A program made the position numbers and the translations under genes. Below the pieces are notes generated by a model, which was not told where the DNA came from, ran no database searches, and was given only the letters and a program-made list of their open reading frames with translations. DNA of 64,000 bases from Azolla pinnata (Eukaryota; Streptophyta; Polypodiopsida; Salviniales; Salviniaceae), in NCBI GenBank assembly GCA_037176905.1, contig JBBBWG010030198.1:59999-123998 (forward strand). Direction: 5' to 3'. This document shows, piece by piece, positions 13,765-27,200 of this stretch. Within the stretch, counting starts at the first letter, position 1. Each line of letters opens with the position of its first letter.

Positions 13765-14338
13765 ATCCGTTCTTTTCGATGACCCATTTCTGGCAGAGAT
13801 ATTTCCTTCAGCATCTCTCCGTTCTATAGATGTAAGGGCGATTTAGATCTTCACGTAAAGCTAGAAGATAAAGATTGGAAAGGACACCGGTTTTTCACGC
13901 TCCATACTGAAGCTGTGGCTTTTCTGGTAGCGGGTTTTGTCCATTGGCTTGCAAATATACTGTGTACATATGTGACATATCCCTATCCGTTCCCATTGTT
14001 GGCAATCGGCATTTTCGTATCTAACATATTTATCTATATATTAGATGTATATTATCGATCGATAGATAGAATTTGCAAGGAAGCAGGACCTGCTTTCATG
14101 GAACATGTACGTGCATCCTGTGTAAATATGTAATCTTGTGTCAGAAATAACTGGAAGGATGGGGATCTGGTTGTTGTAGATTACATGTACATGAATATTG
14201 TATCATACAAACGCATATGAATGTACGTTTGTTTGTTTGTATGTATGCATACATGGTAGAGTCAAGTTACTTCGGTAAACTGAAAAGTTGTCACACATTA
14301 TAAAGAACTTACCCAATATTTGACTACTGATGATACTT

Positions 14339-14680
14339 AGCGGTATATGTTTCCCCACGGCATAATATCTTCATTATATAGTCTATAAATTTCCACTCCT
14401 TGTCAGGACCCGTATGAAGATTTGGTCAAGTTGTACAGGTCATTCTATCATCAGCGGTATATGTTTCCCCACGGCATAATATCATCGTTATATCGTCTAT
14501 AAATTTCCATTCCTTCTCATGACCCGTATGAAGATTTAGTCAAGTTGTACAGGTCATTTTATCATCAGCGGTATATGTTTGCCCACGGCAGAATACCATC
14601 ATTATATAGTCTATAAATTTCCATTCCTTGTCATGCCCCGTATGAAGATTTAGTCAAGTTGTACAGGTCATTTTGGCCAG
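14339..14680. repeat. 114-bp tandem repeat, three copies
   Basis: Copies begin at 14339, 14453 and 14567 with AGCGGTATATGTTT. Each contains CCCACGGCA, TATAAATTTCCA and GACCCGTATGAAGATTT (GCCCCGT in the third) and ends near TTGTACAGGTCATT. The copies differ at only a few positions, so the expansion looks recent. Confidence 0.92.
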
Positions 14681-15360
14681 CTTGAGCCATATGATTTGGG
14701 AAGAGAGAAATTGTTTTGAAGTGTAATTGTGGAACTGAAAAAAGGGATAAACCAGTTACTATTAAAAAACGGGATGAATTGATACTGAGCCAAGCTAGAT
14801 GGAAAAATGAAACTTTTTAGAATAGATAACGAGTTGTTCACGTTCATAACAAGAACCATGTACACAGGGAGAGAAACAAAGCACGCTCAATTACAAGGTT
14901 TGACATTGTTCAAATTAGCATGGCCAGGATGACCAGCCCTCAAGTAGCAGTCCAAAGTATCATACACATCAAAACTGCTTCATGTCAAACACCACAAGCA
15001 TCAAGTTTCTAGAACAATTTAAATGTCTTTGCTTTCCTGAACTTCTTTTGGTCAAAGAAACTTCTTTTGCCATACTGGAAGACACATAAATAAAGCTTCA
15101 ATGCTACAGAAATGGAGCTGCTTCAGAATTTCAAATAGGCTAGAGGTTTTGATGTCATTTTTATTTCATTGCTTAGGCCTCATTCTCGTGGTTGGGTTCT
15201 GAGATCCCATGGATCCAGAATGTATTTTCAGGCCTGCCCAAGGGCCAGTGCCATTTTACAAGGCTTCTAACTGGAGAGAACTTGCAAAATAGAAAAAAAA
15301 ATTCCAAAACACTCTATTTCCTTTTTTCTATTTTTATTTATCCTTTTTGGTATTTCGTAC

Positions 15361-15392
15361 GTGTGTGTTTGTGTGTGTGTGTGTGTGTGTGT
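15361..15392. repeat. (GT)n microsatellite
   Basis: A GT/TG run with one T-rich interruption near its start, about 330 bp upstream of the ALG2 start codon. Confidence 0.9.
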
Positions 15393-15724
15393 ATGTGTGG
15401 TAGTTTATCATTTGTTTTTAAGTTATATGCTAGTTAAGTTGGCATCACGTTGATTGGTATATTCTGAAGTATGTTTATTATTCATTTGTTACACAACAAG
15501 ATGTTAATCTACGTTCTCAGATTTTCAGCATTGTATCTTCCATCAAATTTCCTCTATTTGTCTTTTCCTTATTCAATATATTCTCATAGTACAGTGCCCC
15601 TGGAAGTTTTAACAGATCGACCATCCTTTAACACCAAAATCTACCAAGATCTAGCAAAATTCTTCAACTACCTCATCAGTTTCAGCACCACTATCACTTG
15701 AACTGACCAAGTTCTGTGCAAATT

Positions 15725-18515
15725 ATGTCAGCTAAGCAGCGTAAGCTACGAATTGCAATCTGCCATCCTGATCTTGGAATCGGTAAGTCTCTGTGATCAC
15801 CTTGAAGAAGAAAGTGCAAAAGAAAATGAAAATGATATTTTAGCTGTTTTGTGTTTCTTTTAATCTGTGTACTCCTACACAATGATGGATCTTCACGAAT
15901 CATACATAATTTCCAACATGATGGTCTCAACGCAGACATTATGATTCCCTACATCTTAGAATTCTCTCTTTTTTCATGCTTTCAAGAGATAAAACATAGT
16001 TTGGCTTAATGCTTTCGTAAAGTAATGAGGCCAATTTACTTGGGCTTTACTGCATCAGGTGGTGCAGAGAGGCTTATTGTCGATGCAGCTGTAGAGTTGG
16101 CATCAAGAGGACATGATGTACACATTTTTACAGCACATCATGATAAGGATAGATGCTTTGATGAAACAAAGGATGGTAATTCATTGAACATTCCACATGA
16201 TTGTCTTTTATATGTTGGTTTCTCTAATAAATGTTTTCGGCCTATTTTTCTGTCAGGAAAGTTACCAGTTACAGTTTATGGTGACTTTCTGCCTCGTCAT
16301 GTCTTCTACAGGCTTCATGCATTGTGTGCTTACATGCGCTGCGTGTATGTAGCCCTCTGCATGATTTGGTTCTGGAAAACATTTGATATTATTCTAGCTG
16401 ATCAAGTCTCAGCTGTCATACCAGTTTTCAAGATGACTTCCTCAAAGGTCAATCTGTGGTCCTCATCTAACATGAATCGTCTGTGCTCATTATCTAGCAG
16501 ATTTTTAGTCATTGTTGGCAAGAATAATGTCCATTCTGATAACCTTCTCAGCTTTGTAGGAACCAACACCTTAGAAACGTCTAAAATCTATGAATGGAAT
16601 CTTTTCTGGATATGGAATGTTACATTATGTCGCCATTTCTCTATATCTTCAACTAGCAGCACTACATGTGTGTGTTTGTGAACAGTATTGTCATCCTAAT
16701 TTGGGTATCGTAGCTCCTGTTCATATTTATTACATATCCCAAGTCAGTGTTATTACCACTCTACATCATGATCAAGAGTTAATAACAAAAGGAACATAGG
16801 TGTAGCATAGCAACGGATTCTGTGAGAACTGACAGCTGCTTTACTCATTGAATGCAGGTTATTTTTTATTGCCACTTTCCTGATCTGCTTCTTGCGAAAC
16901 ACACTAGTTTTCTCAGAAAATTATATAGGAAACCCATTGATTGGATTGAGGAAAAGACAACAGGTTTGTGTGTCCTCAACACATACTTGGATTTGTTTTA
17001 AGAATGGTTCAAGAGCCTTGAGTGATGATGATGAGGCGAGAATATTCAGTGATATCTATGCATTGAGAATCTGCGTTTCTTTTGTGGAATAGATGAATGC
17101 CACCTGCACTGCTGTGAATGACTAGATATTCCATGCGTGTGGCAATTCACAGGTATGGCTGATTGCGTCTTAGTTAATAGCAAGTTCACAGCATCTACAT
17201 TTGCTTCGACATTTACAAGACTGCATGCGAAAGGGATCAGGCCTGAAGTCCTTTACCCAGCAGTAAATATTGGTCAGTTTCCGGTAAACGTGCAATCATC
17301 TACGTCAGAAGAGTGAGTAATTTTGAGATTTATTTCAGTTGTGGCAATGAATGCTGTCATATATGTGCGTCAAAAATAGTAGATGCTATATTAACAAGAA
17401 TATGGTGAGTTACTACTAATTTAAAGCTTGAAAAGAATCGTAAGAGAACCTGTCACTTTTAATTATATGAGCATTTGCTTTTCTATTTCTTCCATTGTTG
17501 CTCATGGCGTCATAACCACTTTGTTTGTTTTCCCTCGTCTAGGATCACTTTCTTATCCATCAATCGATTTGAGAGAAAGAAAAATATTGGCTTAGCGATC
17601 TCAGCATTTGCATTTCTGATTGAGCAAGAGCGAGGGCAAAGAAATCAAGATGGAAAAAGTAGAAAGAAGTTGAAGCTTTTGATAGCAGGTGTGAATGCTC
17701 GTTCTTTTCTAAGAACATTTAACAGTGCATGATGCACATCCCAAGTGTTGTTTGTGGACAAATTTATGATGAAATTACAAGAAAAATCTAAGAAATCCCA
17801 ATTAAAGATCAAAACTGTGGTGGGCTATGCATAGGAAACCACTGTGGAAGGATGCATACATTTCTCTGATCATAGATCACGGGCATTTTGTTTCCTTTAA
17901 TTTCTGATCTATTTGCCAGGGGGATACGATGAACGGCTGAAGGAGAATCATGATTATTTTCTGGAACTCAAGCACATTTGTGAGGAGAAAGGAATCATGG
18001 AAAATGTTGTGTTCTCACCATCCTGCTCAACAGAAGAAAGAGATAGATATCTTTCTTCGTGTTTATGCCTTATCTATACTCCGACGGTAGAAATTTTCTG
18101 AGACTTTCTCTTGTCAACGCTAAATACGGTTCTTTTTAGCAGTCCATTTCCCATGTTTCGTTCTTGTCTTTTTGTTGGAGCCATTGACATAAGCTCGGCT
18201 TATGTAGATTGGAGAGTGATTTGACAGGATGAGCATTTCGGAATCGTGCCATTGGAGGCCATGGCAGCGCAGAAACCAGTCATCGCGTGCAATAGTGGAG
18301 GGCCAAAGGAAAGCGTTGTACATAACGTGACAGGCTTTTTGTGTGAGCCTAGTCCTCAGAACTTCTGTAGTGCGATGAGAATATTGCTGCAGGAACCGGA
18401 GAGGGCGATATTGATGGGAAAGTCTGCAAGAGAACATGTCGAACAGTGTTTCTCCAGGCATGTATTTGGGGAAAATCTCAACAGGATAGCTATCAGCTTA
18501 TCATCTGTACGATGA
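15725..18515 (+). CDS. ALG2: ALG2, alpha-1,3/1,6-mannosyltransferase of dolichol-linked N-glycan assembly, 8 exons
   Basis: Exons: 15725-15782, 16059-16175, 16257-16447, 16858-16963, 17153-17312, 17543-17688, 17920-18086 and 18228-18515. All are in phase, giving 410 residues, the usual ALG2 length. The protein starts [20 protein letters not shown], followed by [11 protein letters not shown], the GT-B family N-domain loop. Diagnostic ALG2 text follows: [53 protein letters not shown] and [18 protein letters not shown]. The GT4 E-x7-E motif is E317/E325. ALG2 adds the second and third mannoses to GlcNAc2-Man1-PP-dolichol on the cytosolic face of the ER. A hydrophobic stretch at [20 protein letters not shown] fits membrane association. 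It is the only ALG2 in the window, and no key residue is missing. Confidence 0.96.
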
Positions 18516-18904
18516 TTTTCGGTCTAAAGTACACCTAACCAGGAATCGATCGACTAGAAGGAAAGCCTGTCACAAATGGAAGAACAGCTCTGCATTTTGT
18601 GAAGTTGAGTCTTCTCTCGAAACGCGGAAGGTCTTTCCAATATCTTCTTGATTTAAGAAAATGTGTTGGGGAAATTAGAAATTGCAGTTGCCATTTCCAT
18701 CATTTTCTCTAGCTGGCGACTCATGATTCTCTGCAATATTGTTTTTGGAAAGGAATAAGAATCTCTTCATGGCCGAATTTTAGAGATACGTCCCGATCGA
18801 CATAACCAATATGTGGTAGAATGCGCTACCTCTGTTTTGCTGCTGTGATTTTCATCACATTATGCGGATGAGATGCAAGTGAGTTTTTCCCTCTTACTTT
18901 TTGC

Positions 18905-19290
18905 TCTGAAAACAGAGGTTCCTGCATTAGTAGAAAATTTCACGTAAAAACATTGTTTCCGTTCATGCAAACAGCCATAACTTTGCATCATCATCATGCT
19001 CTGAAGGATGATTTCTTCGATCAGATTTGAAGCATGAATTCTTCTTGCTGGCTCTTGCATGCATACATACATTGTCATTAAAAATGAAGAAGAAAATTTG
19101 TTCTGAAAACAGAGGTTCCTGTATTAGTAAAAAAAGTCCTTGTAAAAACCATTGTCAAAGAGCCATAACTTTGCATTGTCATGCTCTCTCAAGGATGATT
19201 GCTTCATACGTACATGATTTGTTGGTCAGATTTGAAGCATGAATTCTTGCATAGATTGTCATTAGAAAAGAAAAGAAGAAAAGTTTTGTT
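18905..19290. repeat. 198-bp tandem duplication
   Basis: CTGAAAACAGAGGTTCCTG recurs at 18905 and 19103, followed in both copies by GCCATAACTTTGCAT and CAGATTTGAAGCATGAATTC. Small indels show the copies have diverged. Confidence 0.8.
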
Positions 19291-20289
19291 GTTCCCATAG
19301 CTTGCTTGTCACATGAAGGCTTTGCTTGTAAAAACCGAGATGAAATCGATCGAGAAATAGAATCATGTTCATGGCACGTATGGAATGGAGGCATCTGAAT
19401 ATACAAAACCTCGAATCGATTACTGACTAGAATCATATTCATGACGTGTATGGAAAAACCATCAACGATCTGAAAGTGCATTATTTTGCTTGCGTTTGAT
19501 CCAGCGCTTAAAATAAATAACATGAAGTTTGTTCTCTTGTTGAGCCTAGGTTTCATGAATTATACTACTTACATTTGGCTCGGTATTAGTGTCTCATCAG
19601 AATGTTATGAACATGCGTATTAATTTACGGCTTTGAGAGATTTTACGTTGAGTTGATTTGGCTCCAAGCTTGTCAGAAAATCTCAAGCTTTTGCCTAAAC
19701 CAAACCAAGTTGACAACTCATTTAAGCTAGGCTAGATAAGCCTAAACCAACGAACTCAAGCCAGTTATTTCAAGAGTAAAAATAAAACATTTGTTCTAAT
19801 TTCAACTTAAAATACCTTAATTTTATCCTACAAAGTAAAGATTTGGAGTTGTTAAGATTATGAATCAAATTAAAGGCTCAAAGATTCATTATAAACACTG
19901 AACTGCAAGTTTAAAACTTGCAGACGTATTTTGAGACCAAAAATTGAAATGATTAGATCAAAGCATCAATGAGTGGAGATTATACTTCAACCAAAACCAC
20001 GATCAACGCTAAATCCTATTTGTTGATACTGCTCAATGGCACACTACTCAATAGCAGTTGAAACTTCATCCTTGGAACTTGGTCATATTTTTCAGGATTT
20101 TTTAGGCAAGAAGCGAAGCTGAGTCGGTTTTCGAGCCGAGCCGAAGTTGCACACCTACAAGTAGAGTCGAGCCAAAACCCAAACCCATCGCTTAGAGTCA
20201 AACTCGAGGCGATTCGAAACTGAGCCGAGCCAGATCGGCTCGGCGCAAGCTACGACTTTGCGCTTTGAGCCAAGGCCATAGACAATCCC

Positions 20290-20510
20290 TATACATACAT
20301 ACATACACATACGTACGAACAAAATATACGTTACAAATGCTGGAATTAGGTGTGAATGCAAGTAAGAAGGTGCTATACTGCAGCATCTGGTACATACATA
20401 CATACATACATACATACATACGAACAAAATATACATTACAAATGCTGGAATCAGGTGTGAATGCAAGTAAGAAGGTGCTATGCTGCAGCATCTGGTACAT
20501 ACATACATAC
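20290..20510. repeat. 105-bp tandem duplication with (CATA)n
   Basis: CGAACAAAATATAC occurs at 20316 and 20421, each followed by near-identical text through GCAGCATCTGGTACATACAT. CATACATA runs separate and flank the copies. Confidence 0.9.
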
Positions 20511-20872
20511 AAATATCGAGTAATGCATGCCATGTCGATGACCTGGGAGGGGGAGGTGGTGATCTGCTGATGCCGACGTGGTCCCCTCGGGTTCTGATGC
20601 TGGAAACGAGGGATCGAGAGAGAAAAAAAACAGAAAAGAAAAAGAGAAGCATCTGGGCATTTTTCCTGCTGCATTTTCACGTGCCGGAAATCCCTCTCCC
20701 GTCTCTCTTTCTCTCGATCGAACAAGCAAAACAACAGACAGACAGACAACCGCGGTTCCGAGCGCACCGACCAAAAAAGAAAAAAATCTTCTTCTCCAGA
20801 GACAGAATTCTTTCAAAGTTTCTTCTTCTCCAGATTTCTTCAGAGTTCTCCAGAATTCTTCACAAACAAACA

Positions 20873-20942
20873 ATTCTTCTTCTTCTTCTTCTTCTTACAA
20901 ACCCAAGTGAAGAAGAAGAAGAAGAAGAAGAAGAAGAAGAAG
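20873..20942 (+). promoter_or_regulatory. Predicted 5' UTR hairpin, (TTC)8 facing (GAA)11, just before the start codon
   Basis: TTC repeats at 20873-20896 and GAA repeats at 20909-20942 are complementary and separated by a 12-nt loop. If transcribed, they can form a stem of about 24 bp that ends six bases upstream of the ATG at 20948. Such a structure could slow ribosome scanning and favour an internal start (Met at 21041). It depends on the transcript start being upstream of 20873, which I infer. Confidence 0.55.
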
Positions 20943-20947
20943 ATAAA

Positions 20948-21200
20948 ATGTACACAAAGAACACAGTACCCACCATTCCTCTCCTTCCTCTGCCCTCGCT
21001 CCGGCGTACAGATTGTCGACAGACGGGTTTGCCCTGTATCATGGCCCTGTTTCTACACCATCCCACGCAGATTCAGCAGCAGCAGCAGCAGCGGCTCCTC
21101 CTCATGCATGGGACCACCCCGCTCCTCCACCCATCTCCAGCCTTCTCTTCCCTACTCCCCCCCGTCTCCAGGTATATCGTCTTTCTCCATTCCTCCCCAC

Positions 21201-21242
<42 letters not shown>

Positions 21243-24200
21243 CCATTGCAATTCTATCGCATTGCATTGTATTGTATTCTGTAACGTATTGCATTGCGTT
21301 GTCTTGTGTTGTATTCTGTAATGTTTTGCATTGTGTTGTGTTGTATTGAATTCTATTGAATTGTATTGCACCCCCTCCGACATGTCCAAAGATCTTCAAG
21401 TCTAATTGACCATCATCACTGCTGCTGGGTCCGGAGGCTTGAGCAGATTTTGTCTCTACAGCATATACGTGTAGAAGTGTGCTGCGGGTGTAGGCTCTGT
21501 ATTTTGCACCTATACACGAATGTAGTATATACATTTATTCACACATACTCTCTTCTACGGTATTCCTACATGTCTACCAACCTACACACATACCCACATA
21601 AGACACACACACACATATTTACGCATACACATATATTCACTCACTCCATGCATACATACATACATACATACATATATACATACATACATACACGCATTTG
21701 CACACAATCGGCATTCAAGTTAGATTCCCGTTATACTTTGTTAAAGATGCTTGTAAGCCTATTACTCAATGGCACAGTTTGAAATCGTAGTAGGAATGGT
21801 GGAATTTCAAAGCAGCCTGTCATCACCTGCAATGCATATATGCTACTTGTGTATTCAATTAAGGATCATCCCATGTTTTTGTTAGCATTAGCATTAGCAT
21901 TATCCCATGCCTGATTTTTGCAAAACACTATGTAGGCAAAATGCACACAAATCCATCCGAGGTTCGAGCCTCAAAGAAATCCAGTCTTTGGCCTCTACAA
22001 CGGTAAATGGCTCCTTCAGAAAGGTTAATGTGATAAAAGTTTGTGGATTTTGAACTAGACGTCACAGTAAGTACTCTGATGGAATTGAATGAGTAGTCTT
22101 TCTACTAATTTGATTTTATATGGAGTTCATCATATAGATTCTAATGGACCCCAAGGAGACCGTAGAAACAAAAGAGTCCGATTTAGTGAAGCCATACATT
22201 TCAATCTATGATACTACCTTGAGAGATGGTGCACAGGTATCAACAAAAAATGTTACAGAGATACTTTTATGGGATGTTTGAGATAGACTTATCGTGATGC
22301 ACTGGTATTTAGGATAAACAAGCTAGACATGTTTACAGATGGTTGGAATCTCACTTACGCTAGCTGACAAGCTAAAGATTGCTGATGCCTTGGTTGAGCT
22401 AGGTTAGTCAAATTGACTCGAATGTTTCTTATGGGCAAAATTGTTTTTGATTTTGTTTTCCTTTGAAGAGCTTTTGTTAAACATGAGGGTTGTTTCTTAA
22501 AGGTGTGGAATACATTGAGGGTGGATGGCCAGGATCGAACCCAAAAGATGGAGAATTCTTCAAATTGTGCAAGTTGAGGATTGGAAGGAGTGAGACAAGC
22601 ACAAAACTTGCAGCATTTGGTGCAACTCGAAGGAAAGACTCAACATGCAGTGAAGTAAGCGTCATAATTCTTTCAAATAATACATGAATGTCCTTCATGC
22701 TGTATGCACATTATAGGATTTGCATATCGTAGCTTTGAGTTGATTGTATGTTTCTGGAAGAATAAAAAAGTTATGTGAGATGTGATCTTTTAGGTGATAG
22801 AATGTGTTGAAGCATTGATAAGGGTAAAGATAAAGATATATTAATATCTTTTGGGAGGCAAAATGATCTGTAAGACTAACGAGAGATTCTCTCTCACATT
22901 GCTTTCTCATTCTTTGGGAACAACAAAAATCAGTACAAATAAATTACAAATGATGGCAGAAATAGTTCAAATTAGAAAGGAGGTTTGTGGTTTTAGTCAA
23001 TGTATAATGGAAAATTGGATGTAAGGTTTACCCCTTGGGTGTTTTTCTCCATGCAGGATGCAAATATTCAAGCCCTTCTGGCCAGTGATGCTGATGTCAT
23101 TACGGTTGTTTCCAAGGTAATTGAAATTATTTCATTATCTTCATAAAATCATGTAGAAATTGTATGCCCAGATCTTGTTAAGAGGGCTTGGAACTATCTA
23201 AGAATTAGTAGAAACTGCTTGCAGTCTTCAAGGAGCGATCATTCTATATTTGATGCATCTTACTTGTTGAGTACCTTTACTAGAAATGAATCTACCTTGA
23301 AGTCATAATGTTCTAACTCTTATGAAATTAAGAATAAAATATAAAAAACATCGGTGAGTTACGTTCATCTAGCTAAGGTGGTCTAACTCTATGTTTTCTG
23401 TACTAGGCATGGGATGCTCAGGTTCTCCAAGTTTTGGAAACATCCCTCGATGAAAATCTTAGAATGATATCAGAAACTGTAATGTACTTAAAGGTGAGTG
23501 CCATTTAACAATATGGTAAGCATGCACATTCGACATATCTTCCTCCATCTATCAGCTTTGCCATATCTCTTGGAATGCTTGCCATACCAGGATCATAAGA
23601 AGGAAGTGATGCTTGATGCCGAACATTTTTATGATGGTTTCCTTGCAAACAGGTTACTTCTAAAATTGTTCTCAATTGTTCCCCATATAAAATTAATTTT
23701 TAGTGCTGTAGATGTAATGATATTGTTAGGTCGATGCCACTAATGAAAATCTGATGTTTTGAATGCCAGTGATTATGCTATTGAGTGCTTGAAAGCCGCT
23801 GCAAATGCTGGTGTAGATGTCGTTGTGCTTTGTGACACAAATGGTGGAACCATGCCATGGAAAATTGAGGTAAAGACTGGCGTGTGGAGATTAATTAAAT
23901 TGGAGTTGGATTATTGTGAATATATTTTTGGAAGTATTTTACTACTTGAAAAGTAACACATGACTATCAAAATTTGTCAGATTGGATAAAGTTTTTTTTA
24001 GAGTATGTATACCTTAAAATTATAGGCATAGATTACATTGAAGATCAAAATGATTACAAGGACATTTGTGACGCTACTGTACGTTTGGATCTCAACATAT
24101 ACTCGATAAGTTTGTTTCTGTATCAATGGGTGTGCAGTATTCTAATGCTAGATATACCATTCCATCAACGGAAGAGAATTACAAATCTGGATTTTAGAGA

Positions 24201-27200
24201 TGCAAAGATCTAATGGTACGCTGACCTCTGTTGAGTAAGCTGCCAATCACTTATTGTTCTATCGTGTTAGTTTCATGTTTCAGGCGGGGCATCCTTCAAA
24301 CAGTGACAAGGAATCAAACGGGATGTCAACTACACTAAGAAATTAATTAGGAGTATAAGGCATTTTTGATGGCATCAATTTGTGGAGGCTGATCATTTAT
24401 CTTAGAAATGGAGACTATGTTTCAGCAGTATGGCTTTCCTTACATTGCATTAAAGAATCTTGACAGGAAAAAACTAATTCTTTTATCAACATAGTTGTGA
24501 AATTCAGAACCATTGACCAGTACAGTTCAATGGAATGTGGCGGCTGAGTTGATAGACACTCAGCCAGAATATATAATAAATGATGCTGTTTCTGAAGTTG
24601 GGAGTATATATTCCGAATGATGAAGTTAAATGAATGTTATATCAATTCCGGACATTGTCAGTTTCTGTTATATCCATCCCAATATAAATAGATTCTGTTT
24701 CTCTTCTCTTAAACGGGCATTTAATCTAGATTTTCCTGCTGCTTACAACCATCCAATATAAATAGATGTAATTAGTTTAAGATCCATATAGCATTGACAG
24801 CTAATCTCTCCTAATATGTTTAGAAAGGGAAGAAAAATATCTACTTTGGTTAATATCTCAAAGTGTGTATCAGCTAACTAAATTTCTAACAGTGCCAATA
24901 ACTGTTGTCTCCAGGAAGTGACACAGATAGTTCAGAGAGAATTAGCAGGGTGGCCGACTGTCAAGATAGGAGTACATGCTCACAATGATACAGACATGGC
25001 AGTGGCTAACAGCCTAGCAGCTGTAAAGGGAGGTGCCACACTCATTCAAGGATGCATAAATGGCTATGGAGAACGGACTGGAAATGCAAACCTGGTGAGC
25101 CATATCTGTGTGTCACCTTTTTTAGCCGAAAAGTTATTCAGAGAATCTGTTGTTATAGATAATGAAAATGCACATGTCTAGAATCTTATGTGGTTTCATT
25201 TTGCAAAATTATTGCTACTTTTCTTAGAGAGAAAACATCTGAAATGTGTGGCAGTTTTTGTGATTTAATATCAATTGTAGTTCTTCATCAATTGATTTTC
25301 TTTGCAGATAAGCATCATTGCCAATCTGCAAGCGAAGCTTGAATACAGATGTATACCAGCAACAGCACTTTCCAAGCTGTCCAGTATTGCTGCCAAGGTT
25401 GCAGAAATAGCTGGCCAGACTCATTTACCATCACAGCCTTTTGTTGGAGCTAATGCTTTTGCACACAAGGGAGGCATTCATGTCGCAGCAATTCGGAAGG
25501 TAATTCCAGAGGTTTAAAATCATCGGCAAAGGTTTTTGCTACATAACATTTCATATATTCATAAGTATTTTCACGAGTTGTTTATGCTCATTGGCTTAAA
25601 CCCTTGGATACATTATTGATCACCCAAATAAGAGACATTAATATATTGAGACATTCCCTCACAGAAAATGAATGAGGATGGTAATAATTGTTCAGGTCTG
25701 ATGAAGATATGGATGGCTTATAACAACAAACAATGAGGCTAAACTGTTGGTTTTAAGTTTTAGTGTGTATTTATTCTTTAAGGTTTGCCCTGATAGTTAC
25801 CTAGAAATCACGTTTTTTTCCCTATTTCTCATCAGTCGATTTGTAAGGATGATCTTGTAGGCTAGAACATTCCAGAAAGTTAAAGTTCAAAACTGATTAG
25901 CTAGAAATTTGTGTTCGTACATTGAAATGGTGTTTTGTATCTGCTGCATTACGATAAGAAAACAAGTGAATTACTCATTTTTAAATTAATTGATCTTAGC
26001 ATGAGCACTATGTAACATCATTTTAATTGCATGTAGTATTAGAGGAAAATGGTTTGGCAAAAGGGTTAATGGCTGAACAGCTCCAATATGAGACATGGCT
26101 CATAGCCAAAACTTATGTTGTAAGTGGTATTTTCAATAGGAAATCAGTGAATTAAGAGATCAGTGATGTTACCACCTGAAGACTTATAAGCTCAAACTTC
26201 ATCTTTAAGTAATTTGTATTATAAATCCAGACTTCTTGCACCTTATGTTTTGAGAATCCACAGCAGTTAAATGAAATTGGTATCATTGCTCAGCATGAAT
26301 ACTTATTCATAATTTTACAGATGCCCGAAAGCTATAATCACATGAACCCTACCATAGTTGGAAATTCAATGAGGTCTGTTGTCAGTGAACTCTCAGGAAG
26401 GGGCAATATCTTGGATAAAGTGAGCACTTTACGGATGAACTGGCGCTGCTTTAATGCTTTCTGTCCTGTTATGAGTTGGGCTCAATTACGTTTCCATATT
26501 TCTCATTTATCAGGCGGAAAGAGCAGGATTGAGAATAGACAAAAGTATTGCTGGTAGCATTCTAGCCCGCATCAAAGAGATGGAGAAAGAGGTTTCATTG
26601 CTGGAAATTCTTCTTTGAATGTTTGAAAATTCTGTAACTTTTCTTATTGGACTATATGCTGATGCATGACCATCTCTAATATGTATATATAAGTATTTTG
26701 TGCATGCGTGTTTGTGTTATGCTATATTGATGAAAAAATTTCTTAATTTTGTATAATGCATTGTAGGGTTGTGCCTTCGAAAATGCTGGGGCTTCCGTAG
26801 ATATGCTTATAATTCGAAGAGGTCAACAATACAGATCTCCGTAGGTGTTTGTTCACCATTTCTCTTTTCCTATGTTCGTGATCCATAATATTTGAACATC
26901 AAATTTTTCACTATTTCATTTTGACTAGATGTATCTGTTTCCATAGGTCTTCCTCCTATACATGTCTTTTGACAGGGTTCTTCGTTTATGCGGAGATCAT
27001 TCTATGGGGCCTATCTGACATATAATCTTTGGTTTGGAAAAATGACTTGAGATGTTTGTTAGTTGTACCTCAGAATTAAAGTGAATGAAAACATGAGAGA
27101 GGAGAAAGGTTTCCGTGGGTCTTCTTCCTATACATGTCTGTTGATAGGGTTCTTCCTTTATGCGGAGATCATTCTATGGGACCTGTCTGATATATAATCT

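Larger units (their letters stand above)
12489..15724. other. Intergenic sequence between the RING gene and ALG2
   Basis: Contains the RING gene 3' region (from 12489), a mixed alternating-purine/CATA stretch (13570-13650), a (CT)n run at 13713-13761, a 114-bp tandem triplication at 14339-14680 and a (GT)n run at 15361-15392. Open frames such as 13915-14133 have no family signature and are not called as genes. Confidence 0.5.
18516..20947. other. Intergenic sequence and probable 5' region of the citramalate synthase-like gene
   Basis: Holds two local tandem duplications: one of 198 bp near 18905-19290 and one of 105 bp with CATA runs near 20290-20510. It also holds an AT-rich stretch at 19560-20100 and a purine/pyrimidine-rich leader at 20760-20947 ahead of the next gene. 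Overlapping long frames on both strands at 20155-20900 come from CATA and CTT repeats and are not genes. Confidence 0.5.

Noticed and set aside
13915-14133. 72-codon hydrophobic frame
   Set aside because: It looks like a membrane segment by composition only, with no homology recognised and a repeat-rich setting.
20155-20910. Several frames of 100-190 codons on both strands
   Set aside because: They are built from CATA, CTT and duplicated repeats and have no family signature or splice logic.
21952-21975. GGTTCGAGCC word considered as a tRNA T-arm
   Set aside because: It lies within exon 2 of the citramalate synthase-like gene and no cloverleaf can be drawn.
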